Shown: positions 7,491 through 16,042, numbered from the stretch's first letter. The stretch: DNA of 64,000 nt from Neoluteolibacter marinus (GCF_014904755.1 NZ_JACZFQ010000009.1:16143-80142); one strand, 5' to 3'. Numbers and translations are program-made. The notes: a model not told the origin generated them from the letters alone.

Positions 7491-9451
7491 ATCCATTCCG
7501 ACATTTATTCGCCACCTACTTCCGGCGCTTCCGCGTCGAGCTGGTGCTGTGGTGGGGGATCACGTTTACCTGCGACCTTCTTACCCTGCGCAATTCCCCG
7601 ATCGACCTGCTGGCGGGTGCGGCCCGCATCGAGGTGATCGCGGCGCTGTGGGTCGTCCTGAGAATCTCGCTCGCCGACGAGGTGTTCGGCACCTTGGGAG
7701 GAAAGGAGGTCCGTCCGCTGGCCCGCGGCGAGGCTACAAAGTCGCGGATTGCATTGGTTGCACTGGCCCTGGTGCCGCCGTTGCTGGCCCGGGGTTTCGT
7801 GGTGTCGTTCTGGGCACCGTCGAACGCCGCGGGCATCGGGCATTGGTTGAGCCACGAGGCGCTTCCGGTGGTCCAGCGTCTGGTTTTTCTGGCGGCCTTT
7901 CTCCAGATCGCCGCGATGGTTTCACGGAGGTCCGGATCGCGCAAGGTGGTGCGGGCACTGGTATGGGGCGGAAGCTTGCTATTGCTCGTGAAGTTGGCCG
8001 GGGCGTGGGTCGGGGCGCCCGGTGCAGCGCTGCAGTACCGCGTGATGAACGGTGAGCGCGAAGTGCAGCTATCCGCCACCGAGATCACGGCACCCGTGTT
8101 TCGGGCGCTGCCCGGTTCCCCGACGGTCATCGCCGCACGATCCAATTCCTCGTATCTTGAAGTTGAAGCGAGCCCCGCGGTCCGGTTGGTGCGGAAGGTG
8201 ATACTGGAAGAAGGTCAAACGGAGCGCTCCGGGGACGGGCTCGAGTGGCGAATCCGCGGGATCACCTGGAAGCTGTCGGACCTCGAGCTGCGGTTCAGCG
8301 TGCGTGGCTCGCCCGGACAAATCCGTGGGATCCAGGAGGCATTGCGCCGGTCCTGCCTGCTCGTCCGGTATGGTGGCGGTCCGTTCGCGTCCGCGGTCGA
8401 TGGCACCCTGGTCCTGAGTTCCGCCGACCTCGCCTTGGCGCCCTTGGACGAGGTGGTGGTGACCGTGCGATTCCTTTCGCCCCTGATCCTGCCAGCGAAC
8501 CGGCGGTCGCGGTCGGAGGTCATGGACGGGGCGGAGCTGTGGGTTTTCGGACAGCTCGACGTCCTGGAAGCGCCGGACATCGCGACTCCGGTCCGCTGGA
8601 ACCGGACCCGCATCGACCGGAATGACAGGCAGGATCGCAGGCCCGGGAGTTTCGAGGCATTCTTGAGCAACCAGGATGGAACCTTCCTGATCACCCCCGA
8701 CATTCCGACCGAGGAGGAGGCGGGCCTGGAGGTGCAGGTCGATGCCTGCATGTCCCTTCTGCGGCTGAGCTGGCAGGGAGAGAAACAGGACGCCCCCTTC
8801 ATCCGGGACCTTCTCACCAAGGGTCGTCGTCTGGTGCCTCAGGTGCTCCGCTGGCCCGCATGGTCCTGGGGCCAGTGGGATGCCATCGTGCGTCCCGTCC
8901 TGCTCAAGCATGCCGGCGACGAGGATCTTCCGGAGCTGGAGAAACGGCTGGCAGTGGAACCGCGTCTTACCGAGGTCTTCATCGCGAAAGGCTGGACGAA
9001 GCAAGCGCTGCCGGCGCTTAGGGGACGTCTTCAGCGCGGGCAGTCCCTCCCGCCGGAGGCGATCGAGCTGCTGGCGCGGGAGCAGGATCCGGACCTCGCC
9101 GGCGACTTGGGAAGGATCGCGACGCGGCTCGGTGGCGACGTGGAGCGGATTGGCCCGCTGCTGCGCGAGTATCCGGGTTTTGATTGGGAAGGCTTCGTTG
9201 CCGAGATGTGGAAGCGGCGGAAGTATGGATCCGGAAGCGCGGGGATGGTCGCCGCATGGGCGGCCGAGTTGGGAGACCGGAGCGGGCTGGAGATTCTCGT
9301 CCGGGCACTGGCGAGTCGCGACGGACGGTCACCGGAACCGGTGGTTGCGCTCATTCCCGAGGCCGCGGCGGACCCGCTTGGCTTCCTCCGGGCGAACCTG
9401 GAAAACTTGGAATACGATTCCAGCACACGGACCTGGCGGACCAAACCGTGA
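7487..9451 (+). CDS. Second large membrane protein of GntR-ABC operon
   Basis: A 654-residue protein overlapping the preceding stop by four bases (ATGA). The first 190 residues contain about five hydrophobic stretches (WWGITFTCDLL, IEVIAALWVVLRISLA, IALVALALVPPLLARGFVV, LVFLAAFLQIAAMV, ALVWGGSLLLLVKLAGAWV); the rest is soluble, and 400-650 is helical with repeated 30-40 residue units. The shared topology and the common C-terminal signature E-Y-D...W-R-x-K with the 850-residue neighbour suggest the two form a pair around the ATPase. Function otherwise unknown. The last gene of the operon; it converges on tadA with a 32-bp gap and no visible terminator. Confidence 0.68.
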   Translation: MNPFRHLFATYFRRFRVELVLWWGITFTCDLLTLRNSPIDLLAGAARIEVIAALWVVLRISLADEVFGTLGGKEVRPLARGEATKSRIALVALALVPPLLARGFVVSFWAPSNAAGIGHWLSHEALPVVQRLVFLAAFLQIAAMVSRRSGSRKVVRALVWGGSLLLLVKLAGAWVGAPGAALQYRVMNGEREVQLSATEITAPVFRALPGSPTVIAARSNSSYLEVEASPAVRLVRKVILEEGQTERSGDGLEWRIRGITWKLSDLELRFSVRGSPGQIRGIQEALRRSCLLVRYGGGPFASAVDGTLVLSSADLALAPLDEVVVTVRFLSPLILPANRRSRSEVMDGAELWVFGQLDVLEAPDIATPVRWNRTRIDRNDRQDRRPGSFEAFLSNQDGTFLITPDIPTEEEAGLEVQVDACMSLLRLSWQGEKQDAPFIRDLLTKGRRLVPQVLRWPAWSWGQWDAIVRPVLLKHAGDEDLPELEKRLAVEPRLTEVFIAKGWTKQALPALRGRLQRGQSLPPEAIELLAREQDPDLAGDLGRIATRLGGDVERIGPLLREYPGFDWEGFVAEMWKRRKYGSGSAGMVAAWAAELGDRSGLEILVRALASRDGRSPEPVVALIPEAAADPLGFLRANLENLEYDSSTRTWRTKP

Positions 9452-9483
9452 GCCGTTGATCCGTCGGTTCCGGCGGCGTTGAG

Positions 9484-10005
9484 TCAGGTTTCCCCGTCGT
9501 GGATCCGCGGCTTGGGCTCGCCGTTCTTCTTCCGCTCGCGGGCCTCGCGGAAGAAGCTCTGGATCATTCCCAGGCACTCGTCTCCGAGGACCCCGGCGGT
9601 GACCTCGCAGCGGTGGTTCAGCGGCGGATTGGCGTCCAGCAGATTGATCCAGCCGCCGGCGGCGCCGCCCTTGGGGTCGGGGCAGCCGAAGACCACCCGC
9701 TCGGGTCGGCAATGGACGATGGCGCCGGCGCACATCGGGCAGGGTTCCTTGGTGACGTAGAGCGTGCACTTCTCCAGCCGCCAGTCGCCGAGCGCGGTCT
9801 GCGCGGCGGTGAGGGCGAGCATCTCGGCGTGGGCGGTGGCGTCGCGCAGGGTTTCGACCTGATTCCAGGCGCGGGCGATGATCTTGCCTTCCTTGACGAT
9901 CACGGCCCCGATCGGCACCTCGGTGGCAGCGTAAGCACGCCGGGCCTCGCGCAGGGCCTGGGTCATGAAATGGTCGTCGCTGGCGAGGTCGATGATCGGG
10001 TCCAC
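9484..10005 (-). CDS. tadA: tRNA-specific adenosine deaminase
   Basis: TadA deaminates adenosine 34 of tRNA-Arg(ACG) to inosine, allowing wobble decoding. The zinc-dependent cytidine/deoxycytidylate deaminase motif is complete: HAE at residues 59-61 (His ligand, catalytic Glu) and PCPMC at 88-92 (two Cys ligands), counting from GTG 10005. That start gives 173 residues, close to E. coli TadA (167), and places about 14 residues before the conserved MTQALREARRA. A longer reading from TTG 10041 is possible but unlikely. The C-terminal SFFREARERKKN tail matches the family. It lies convergent with the ABC operon. Confidence 0.93.
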   Translation of the reverse strand: MDPIIDLASDDHFMTQALREARRAYAATEVPIGAVIVKEGKIIARAWNQVETLRDATAHAEMLALTAAQTALGDWRLEKCTLYVTKEPCPMCAGAIVHCRPERVVFGCPDPKGGAAGGWINLLDANPPLNHRCEVTAGVLGDECLGMIQSFFREARERKKNGEPKPRIHDGET

Positions 10006-10080
10006 GGGGGAAGGCTGAAGCCCAAAGCAGGGAAGTTCCAAGTGGCAAATGAACTGAGGAATTCGACGGCTGTCCCCGAA

Positions 10081-10440
10081 TTAGAAGAGGAACTTGCCGA
10101 TCTTCGCGGCGGAAACGAGTCCCGCAACAGCACAGGCGCCGAGAAGTAGCCCGGCGAATGCGAGATAGACGATGGCCCGGCGCCGGGTGCTCCAATTGGC
10201 GGTGATCGGACTGCAGAGAATCACCGGTGCCACAAGCAGGCACCCCGCGGTGGTCACAAAACCCGGCAAAATGATGGCCATGGCGACTTCACCCTCCGTC
10301 GCGGATCTCCAACCGATGGAATAGAACTCCCCTTGAAGCCAGATACCGAAAACTCCGGCGGAGCACACCATGAATCCGATTCCGAGCGTGATCGCCGAGA
10401 AGAGCTGGAGGTTTTGCCGAATTTCCGAACGAAGGTTCAT
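10081..10440 (-). CDS. Small three-helix membrane protein, unknown function
   Basis: A 119-residue protein starting at ATG 10440 (MNLRSEIRQNLQLFSA). Three or four hydrophobic stretches are visible: ITLGIGFMVCSAGVFGIWL, VAMAIILPGFVTTAGCLLVA and AIVYLAFAGLLLGACAVAGL. A longer frame upstream (to 10650) runs antisense into rpe and is rejected. The gene lies upstream of tadA on the same strand, separated by 75 bp, and divergent from rpe. No family is recognised. It could be a lineage-specific inner-membrane protein. Confidence 0.55.
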   Translation of the reverse strand: MNLRSEIRQNLQLFSAITLGIGFMVCSAGVFGIWLQGEFYSIGWRSATEGEVAMAIILPGFVTTAGCLLVAPVILCSPITANWSTRRRAIVYLAFAGLLLGACAVAGLVSAAKIGKFLF

Positions 10441-10555
10441 TCTTCGGAAATCTGGTTCGGCGGGTGGGGCCGATTCCAGAAGCAAATCGCTGCCGCGCCA
10501 TCCCTGCCTTTCTTGGCACTTGGCACTTTTCACTCGGAACTTCACGCTCCGCCGC

Positions 10556-11224
10556 GTGATCCCGCCGACTTTCCGTGACCGTGTCATCGCTCCGTCCCTG
10601 CTTGCCGCCGATTTTTCCCGCATCCGCGAGGAAGTGACCCGCACCATCAAGGCGGGCGCCGACTGGCTTCACCTCGACGTGATGGACGGGCACTTCGTCG
10701 ACAACATTTCCTTCGGCCCCGCGGTGATTCAGGCGGTACATGAAACCAACGACATTTTCCTCGACGTCCACCTGATGATTTCGAGGCCGGACCACTACCT
10801 GCCGCGCTTCGTCGCCGCGGGGGCGGACCTGATCACGGTGCACGTGGAAGCCGGGCACGATGTCGCGGAGACCCTGCACCGGATCCGCGAGTCGGGCTGC
10901 AAGGCGGGGCTGGCGATCAACCCGGCGACGCCCGTGGAGGCGGCCCAACCGTACTTGGACCAGATCGACCTGCTGCTGTGCATGACGGTGGTGCCGGGAT
11001 TCGGCGGCCAGCCGTTCATGGAAGAGGTGCTGCCGAAAATCGCGGCGGCGGCTGCTTGGCGCGAAAAGCACGAGTTGCACTACCACATCGAGGTCGACGG
11101 CGGCATCGACGCGGTCACCGCGGCGAAGTGTGCGCAAGCCGGGGCCAATGTGATGGTCGCGGGTTCCTCCACGTACCGGGCGCCGGACATGGCGGCTGCG
11201 GTGCGGGCGATCCGCGAGGCCTGA
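10556..11224 (+). CDS. rpe: Ribulose-phosphate 3-epimerase
   Basis: Interconverts ribulose 5-phosphate and xylulose 5-phosphate in the pentose phosphate pathway. The TIM-barrel signature residues are present: APSLLAADF at the N-terminus, His39 and Asp41 (HLDVMDGHFV), His72 (LDVHLM), and Asp181 in VDGGI, with the phosphate-binding VPGFGGQPF and GSS segments. The GTG start at 10556 gives 222 residues, the normal length, and begins just before the conserved core; the frame is open further upstream but that part is not family-like. It is divergent from the small membrane protein gene. Confidence 0.95.
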   Translation: MIPPTFRDRVIAPSLLAADFSRIREEVTRTIKAGADWLHLDVMDGHFVDNISFGPAVIQAVHETNDIFLDVHLMISRPDHYLPRFVAAGADLITVHVEAGHDVAETLHRIRESGCKAGLAINPATPVEAAQPYLDQIDLLLCMTVVPGFGGQPFMEEVLPKIAAAAAWREKHELHYHIEVDGGIDAVTAAKCAQAGANVMVAGSSTYRAPDMAAAVRAIREA

Positions 11225-11270
11225 TACCGACGAAAATGCCGGCCGGCGGCGCTCTTTCCATGTCCGTTTC

Positions 11271-12212
11271 ATGAAATCGTCCCATCTCATTGCCACCGCG
11301 ACCGCCCTGGTGGGTTTCGCCGCCGGTTGGATCCTCAAGCCCGGGGCCGCGGATCCGACGCCTCAGGACGTCGCCGGGGCGGGGGGCATTCCGGGCAAGC
11401 GCCCCGTCGCCGTGGGGGGGAAGCTGCGCGAGCGGGACGAGCGGCCGCTGATCCTCAAGGCCCGGGGTGGCGGCGAGGCGGAAGCGGACCCGAAGACGGT
11501 GTCGGCGCAGATAAAGTTCGAGAACAGCTTCGGCGATGCCACCGAGCGGGCGGAGAACGCCCGGCTGACGCGTTTGGCCGAAGCGCTCGGCCTGAGCCCG
11601 GAGCAGCGGGACATGGTCAAGGTGATGCTGGCGAACCGGCGCGACGGATTCCGCCAGTTGAACGGTGGCGGCAAACCGCCGGCCGAAGTGCTGGGCCTGG
11701 CGACCCAGGCGGAGCGGCGCTTCGAGGGCGAGCTGGAGAAGATCCTCGATCAGGAGCAGTTCGACGCCTACCACGCCTTCAAGGAGCGCGAGAAGGAGAA
11801 CGATATCGAGGCGCGCGCCCAGCGCGACTTGGCGGATTTGATCGGTCAAATCGACCTCTCGCCCGAGCAGCGCGACCGTGCCTATGAGGTTTTGCTGGCG
11901 GGCAGCGCCGACGCGGCTTCAAAGCGGCCGGAAGGTTGGGCGCTCCTCAACGAGTCGTTCGGGATCATCGGCGGCGCGCACTCCGAAGTGATGGAGCAAA
12001 TGGGCGATGTCATGATGGATCCCGAGGGCATGGACAACCCGCAGCAGGTCCACCAGCGGCTGATCGAGGCCCAGCGGAGCGTGATGAACTGGAAGATCAA
12101 CCAGCTGACGCCGATCCTCACCCCCGGGCAGCTGGCCCAGTACCGGGCGACCCTTGCCGCGCGTTCGACCTTGATGGAGCAGCACGCCCCGCCGTCCATG
12201 CCCCCTCGTTGA
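11271..12212 (+). CDS. Secreted/periplasmic LSPEQR-repeat helical protein
   Basis: A 313-residue protein with an N-terminal hydrophobic segment (SSHLIATATALVGFAAGWIL) that is either an uncleaved anchor or a signal peptide, then a Gly/Pro-rich linker and a mainly helical body. Two related units, LGLSPEQRDMVKVML and IDLSPEQRDRAYEVLL, each start a helical segment, followed by TPILTPGQLAQYR near the end. This L-(S/T)-x-x-Q pattern recalls the CpxP/Spy (LTXXQ) type of periplasmic helical proteins, but the similarity is only at motif level. One base separates it from the PPIase gene, so the two probably act together in envelope protein quality control (inference). Confidence 0.6.
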   Translation: MKSSHLIATATALVGFAAGWILKPGAADPTPQDVAGAGGIPGKRPVAVGGKLRERDERPLILKARGGGEAEADPKTVSAQIKFENSFGDATERAENARLTRLAEALGLSPEQRDMVKVMLANRRDGFRQLNGGGKPPAEVLGLATQAERRFEGELEKILDQEQFDAYHAFKEREKENDIEARAQRDLADLIGQIDLSPEQRDRAYEVLLAGSADAASKRPEGWALLNESFGIIGGAHSEVMEQMGDVMMDPEGMDNPQQVHQRLIEAQRSVMNWKINQLTPILTPGQLAQYRATLAARSTLMEQHAPPSMPPR

Positions 12213-12213
12213 G

Positions 12214-13056
12214 ATGCTGCGAGTCAATGGCGAGGCCGTGGATGCCGGACTGATCGAAGAGGCGTTCACGCGGATCAAGGCCGAGGCGGAAATCCTCAGC
12301 GAGATCTCGTGCTGTGAGCGCGACGAAGAGTTCCGGCAACGGGCGGAGGAAGAAGTGATCGACGGCATTCTCCTTGCCCAGGAAGCGGAAAAGCGGGTGC
12401 CGGAGCCGCCGGCCGACGAGGTGCGGAGCGCATTCGAGGCGACGCTGCGCCAGTGGCGGGAGCATGGCGCCTCGTGGGATCTGCTCGACGCCGAGCGGGA
12501 GTCGCTGCGTGCCGAAACCATCTCGCAATTGAGGATGGAGGCTTTCACGGAAGGCTTGTGGCGTGATTTGCCGGAGGCGGGGGAACCGGAACTCCGCAGG
12601 TGGCATGCGGAGAATGCCGCGCGGTTCCGGCAGCCGCCCGCGGCGAAGGTGCTTCATCTGGTCCGCTTTCCCGAGAGCGTGGATCCGTGGGAGGACTACT
12701 CGGCCATGCTCGACCTGCGCCGTCAGGCTCTTGCTGGCGAGGATTTCGCGGAACTCGCCAAGGCCCACACCCAGAAGCGGGGCGGGGACATCGAACTGGG
12801 ATGGATCGAGCACGAACGCGTCTTCAATCCCTTTGAAGTGATGTTGTTTTCCCTGGAGGAAGGGGAAGTGGGCCCGGTGTTCCACTATGAACAGGCGCTC
12901 CATCTGGTGAAGGCGGTGGAAGTCCGGCCGGCCGTCGTTCAGCCCTTCGAGGAAGTTCGCGACGTTGTCCGGGAAGAAGTCGAGCGGGGACGCAAAGTCG
13001 GGGTCCTCAGGGAGCTGGCGGCAAAGCTCAGGGCCACGGCGCAGATCGAGCGTTAG
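12214..13056 (+). CDS. Parvulin-type peptidylprolyl isomerase (SurA/PpiC-like)
   Basis: A 280-residue protein with a SurA/PrsA-like N-terminal helical chaperone part (residues 1-130) and a parvulin PPIase domain from about 138 (AKVLHLVRFPES, EDFAELAKAHTQKRGGDIELGWIE, FNPFEVMLFSLEEGEVGPVF). Parvulins isomerise X-Pro bonds and the SurA/PpiC members assist folding of exported proteins. No signal peptide or membrane anchor is visible from ATG 12214, which is unusual for this class; the protein may be cytoplasmic. It starts one base after the LSPEQR protein's stop and its own stop overlaps the convergent gene's stop. Confidence 0.8.
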   Translation: MLRVNGEAVDAGLIEEAFTRIKAEAEILSEISCCERDEEFRQRAEEEVIDGILLAQEAEKRVPEPPADEVRSAFEATLRQWREHGASWDLLDAERESLRAETISQLRMEAFTEGLWRDLPEAGEPELRRWHAENAARFRQPPAAKVLHLVRFPESVDPWEDYSAMLDLRRQALAGEDFAELAKAHTQKRGGDIELGWIEHERVFNPFEVMLFSLEEGEVGPVFHYEQALHLVKAVEVRPAVVQPFEEVRDVVREEVERGRKVGVLRELAAKLRATAQIER

Positions 13057-15056
13057 GGTGAATTCGGCATTTCCCGCTCCACCCTCAGGATCGCCTCGAG
13101 GAGGAGAGGCTGCCATTCCTCGAAGAACTGCTGGTCCGCCAGGGTCAGGTGGCCTCCGTGGGTCCGTGGCGATTTTTCGTAGCGGTTGAGCTTCACCAGC
13201 TGAACTTCGTGGCAGCGCACGGCGAACATGCCGCCGGTGATGATGAACATGCCGAGGAGCATCGGCCAGCGGATCGCCCGCAAGCGCACCAGGCGTTCGG
13301 TGAAGCTTTCGGCCGGTGCCGCGAAGTGCCAGACCACCAGGGCGATCAGCCAGAGGAACCCGGCCGCGGCGCCGCCGGCGATGCCGAGCATCGGCAGTCT
13401 CTGGCCGAGTAGTGGAGGGTCGATCCGCGAAAAGATCGCCGCTCCCACCAAGGAGCCGAGGACCATGGCGAGGGGAATCATTCCCAGATGGATTCCCCGT
13501 CCCGCCATTCCCAAGGCGCTGCCGCGCCGGGCCAGCCGCCAGCGGGCGGTTTCGAGCGCAAGCAGGGGAACGGCGATCAGGCAGGAGAACTGGAGGATGG
13601 CCAGCAGTCCGAATCGGGGATCTTGCGGCTGGGAGAGTGGCGTCTGCGACCATTCGTGTCCGGGCCATCGGGTAGCTGCCAGGTAGAGTCCGAAGGGGAG
13701 TCCCAGCGGGACGGCAAGCAGCAAGGCGTGGTCGGCGGGATGAAGGATCTGGCCGATCCGGTCGACCAGCCGGGATTGGCCGCGGTGGGCGTTTCGAACC
13801 ATCAGGTAGATCGCGAAAAGCAGCGTCGCAAGGAGCACACCGCCCCAGCCGATGAGGCGTTCATGCATCGCCCATTCCGCGGCGATCCCGGGTCTGGTCA
13901 AGTCAGCGGTGACCCGCGACCTGTTCCCGATCACGGACGCCTTGGTGGCAAAGTAGCTTTCCGGAGGTAGGCCACCGACCATGTGGGTGGCCTGTCGATC
14001 ACACCTTTCCGCTAATGCTGAAGTGTCCTTGAAGGCCGGGGTGGCCAGCAAGGGATTGGATCGGCCGACAGGAGTACTGGAAACGACGAGATGGGTCATC
14101 GTGGCCATTTCCAGGAGGTCCTTCGCGGTGCGCGCGTGTTTCAGGCCATGAGCAAGAGTGGTAATCCATAGGGTCGTGTACTTCGCCGTCGCAGTGGAAT
14201 CCCCGCTGGACTGCGCCTCTTCCGCCAGCTGGAGCAGCACGATTTGCCATGCCATGTTTGTCGATCGTCCCGGTGCATCTTCTCCCAGGAAGCGCGCGTT
14301 GACCTTGATGTCTGCCCAGAGCTCTTCATCGGGAAGCAGCTCGAGGCGTTCCTGCCAAGTGATTCTCGTGGGATCTTCCAGGCGGGACGCACGGAGTGCC
14401 TGGTCCATGGCGGAATTGGCGAGAGCAAGATAGCGGGAGGCCCGCTCCAATTCGGTGATACCCTGGACGAAGTGGTAGTAGCCGTTGCCGGGATCGATCC
14501 GTTCCGCGTGCTCCGTGAAGTCGGGGGGGAGCTGCAGGGTGGTGGCGAGGACGTGGAGCGCGTGGTCGGCATAGCGTCCGGGATCGTTCGGTTCCTCCTC
14601 TGCCAGAGCCTGCCACTTCAGATCGGGGCTTTCCGCGTCGGGATCTCCGAAAAGGATGCGGGCGTCGGATGCAGGGATCCGCGACAGGATGCGCTCGCGA
14701 CGTACCCGCTCGTCGCCACGAAGTGTGTTGGTGAGAATCTGCGGAAGCTGGTGTTCCTGCGCCATCAGGAGCAGCCGGAGCTCCTGGAGTGGTCGACCCG
14801 GCAGAAAGTAGGCGATTCCAGTCACCAGCGCGAAGAGGGTGAGGAGCCGGATGCTCCGCGATTTCCATCGTCCCGGGCAATGCTTGGAACGCAGGTGATC
14901 CGCCGTCTCCTGGCAGGCCGAGTCGAAGCCGTGCGGCAGCTGTTGCCGCGCGTGGCCGGTCATCTGGAGGGCGATGAATTCGTAGGCCGGCTTGTGGCCC
15001 AGCGGCTTCATCAAGGCTTCGACCAGCGGATCTTCGGCGTGGTGATCGTTCAACAT
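13053..15056 (-). CDS. Large multi-pass membrane protein, intact relative of the gene at 1-1899
   Basis: A 667-residue protein starting at ATG 15056. The first 65 residues are hydrophilic, one helix follows (LLTLFALVTGIAYFLPG), then a soluble 270-residue domain, then about six hydrophobic segments from residue 370 on (GWGGVLLATLLFAIYLMV, ADHALLLAVPLGLPFGLYLA, LAILQFSCLIAVPLLAL and others), ending in a soluble tail. The domain order and several motifs (DARILFG, PPDF, RIDPGNGYYHF, HPADHALLL) match the broken gene at the window start. I know of no named family. The middle domain, with repeated short helices and LEDPTRITWQERLELLPDEELW, might mediate interactions. A hairpin with ACCGG arms sits just upstream (15067-15081), in the mRNA leader. 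Confidence 0.72.
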   Translation of the reverse strand: MLNDHHAEDPLVEALMKPLGHKPAYEFIALQMTGHARQQLPHGFDSACQETADHLRSKHCPGRWKSRSIRLLTLFALVTGIAYFLPGRPLQELRLLLMAQEHQLPQILTNTLRGDERVRRERILSRIPASDARILFGDPDAESPDLKWQALAEEEPNDPGRYADHALHVLATTLQLPPDFTEHAERIDPGNGYYHFVQGITELERASRYLALANSAMDQALRASRLEDPTRITWQERLELLPDEELWADIKVNARFLGEDAPGRSTNMAWQIVLLQLAEEAQSSGDSTATAKYTTLWITTLAHGLKHARTAKDLLEMATMTHLVVSSTPVGRSNPLLATPAFKDTSALAERCDRQATHMVGGLPPESYFATKASVIGNRSRVTADLTRPGIAAEWAMHERLIGWGGVLLATLLFAIYLMVRNAHRGQSRLVDRIGQILHPADHALLLAVPLGLPFGLYLAATRWPGHEWSQTPLSQPQDPRFGLLAILQFSCLIAVPLLALETARWRLARRGSALGMAGRGIHLGMIPLAMVLGSLVGAAIFSRIDPPLLGQRLPMLGIAGGAAAGFLWLIALVVWHFAAPAESFTERLVRLRAIRWPMLLGMFIITGGMFAVRCHEVQLVKLNRYEKSPRTHGGHLTLADQQFFEEWQPLLLEAILRVEREMPNSP

Positions 15057-15145
15057 CGCGAGATTGACCGGAAGCGCCGGTGAATCAATCCGGTCGTGTC
15101 ATAACTGGATTCCGAAATTTCGAAACCTAACTCCAAGATAAGAAA

Positions 15146-15173
15146 AACCCGCGCCGGAAGTCCGGCGCGGGTT
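15146..15173 (-). terminator. Intrinsic terminator of the 15219-15527 gene
   Basis: A perfect 12-bp stem, AACCCGCGCCGG (15146-15157) pairing with 15162-15173, has a 4-nt loop. Read on the minus strand it is followed by TTTTTCTTATCTT, giving a classic Rho-independent terminator 45 bp after the stop at 15219. Confidence 0.9.
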
Positions 15174-15218
15174 CATTTCAAAGGGGAGGCAATGGGTGAT
15201 CTGGATCACCCGGTTGGC

Positions 15219-15527
15219 TCAATCTTCCTGCTGTTGGGCGAGAAACTCGCTCGACGCCTCGTGGACGCGCTTGGTGCCCTTGTACTCCTTGCCGATCTTC
15301 TCGACGAGGCCGCGGGTCACGAGGTTCTGGAGCTTTTCATAGGCCCGCAAACGAAGCATCTCTTCCCCGCCGCTGACGGCGTTGCGTACCTTGAGGTTCT
15401 CGAACACCCGCTCGAACAGGTCATTGAAGCCAAACACCTTGTCTTCCGCGAGGACGTTGCAGAGTTCATCCGTGACGTGATCTGGAAGCCGGCGTGAAAA
15501 CCGGGTGCGTTTCGTGGTGGTTGCCAT
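15219..15527 (-). CDS. Small basic protein, possible DNA-binding, unknown
   Basis: A 102-residue protein starting at ATG 15527. It has a basic N-terminus (TTKRTRFSRR), an internal region LRAYEKLQNLVTRGLVEKIG with winged-helix-like helix-turn-helix-wing spacing, and an acidic-Gln C-terminus (LAQQQED). It has its own terminator, an AT-rich upstream region with an inverted repeat (15593-15628), and a TAGAAT box at 15537-15542 that could serve as a -10 element very close to the start. The single-gene transcription unit and AT-rich leader suggest high or tightly controlled expression. The family is not recognised; DNA binding is an inference. Confidence 0.65.
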   Translation of the reverse strand: MATTTKRTRFSRRLPDHVTDELCNVLAEDKVFGFNDLFERVFENLKVRNAVSGGEEMLRLRAYEKLQNLVTRGLVEKIGKEYKGTKRVHEASSEFLAQQQED

Positions 15528-15592
15528 AGCGACGCGATTCTAGCAGCAATAAGCCCCACGCGCGACTGTAAAAAAGTCTGTTATTCAAAAAA

Positions 15593-15628
15593 TTGCTTAA
15601 CTTTTCGCAAGTAAAAAAATTTAAGCAA
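15593..15628. promoter_or_regulatory. AT-rich inverted repeat upstream of the small basic protein gene
   Basis: TTGCTTAA (15593-15600) and TTAAGCAA (15621-15628) are perfect complements separated by 20 nt, inside an AT-rich stretch (about 15570-15640) that contrasts strongly with the GC-rich surroundings. It lies 65-100 bp upstream of the 15527 start, a plausible operator or upstream promoter element. Confidence 0.55.
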
Positions 15629-15694
15629 ATTGAAGAGGCGGCGGCGGTTGTCAGGAAATGCCGTGTTTGAAACGGTTTCTTACCCGATCTTGCG

Positions 15695-16042
15695 CTATTT
15701 TCCTTCGCGAATGATCGCGTTATTTTCGTCGAGAACGACCTTCTTGGGCAATACAGGCGTGTTAGAGAGGCCGAAAGCCATGATGGCGACGCGTTCTCCT
15801 TTTTTGATCCGGTGGGCTGCGCCGCCGTTGATGATGATGTGACCGGTGCCGGCCGGACCCGGCTGGACATAGGTCTCGAGACGGTTGCCGGTGGTAATGG
15901 AGGCAACCAGGACCTTCTCGCCGGCCCAGAGGCCAACGGTGTCCATGAGGTCGGTGGGGATCTCGATGCTGCCTTCGTATTCGACGTCGGCAGCCGTGAT
16001 CATTGCCCGGTGAAGCTTGGATTTGAGCACCTGGTGGAGCAT
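15695..16042 (-). CDS. panD: Aspartate 1-decarboxylase precursor
   Basis: Makes beta-alanine from L-aspartate for pantothenate and coenzyme A synthesis. The pyruvoyl enzyme is made as a proenzyme cleaved between Gly24 and Ser25; both residues are present in YEGSI. The N-terminal MLHQVLKSKLHRAMIT and the later TGHIIINGGAAH (active-site Tyr/Asn region) match the family. The start is ATG 16042, giving 115 residues (E. coli PanD 126). A longer reading to 16150 is not supported. It is separated from rpmB by a strong terminator, so it has its own promoter in 16043-16154. Confidence 0.95.
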   Translation of the reverse strand: MLHQVLKSKLHRAMITAADVEYEGSIEIPTDLMDTVGLWAGEKVLVASITTGNRLETYVQPGPAGTGHIIINGGAAHRIKKGERVAIMAFGLSNTPVLPKKVVLDENNAIIREGK

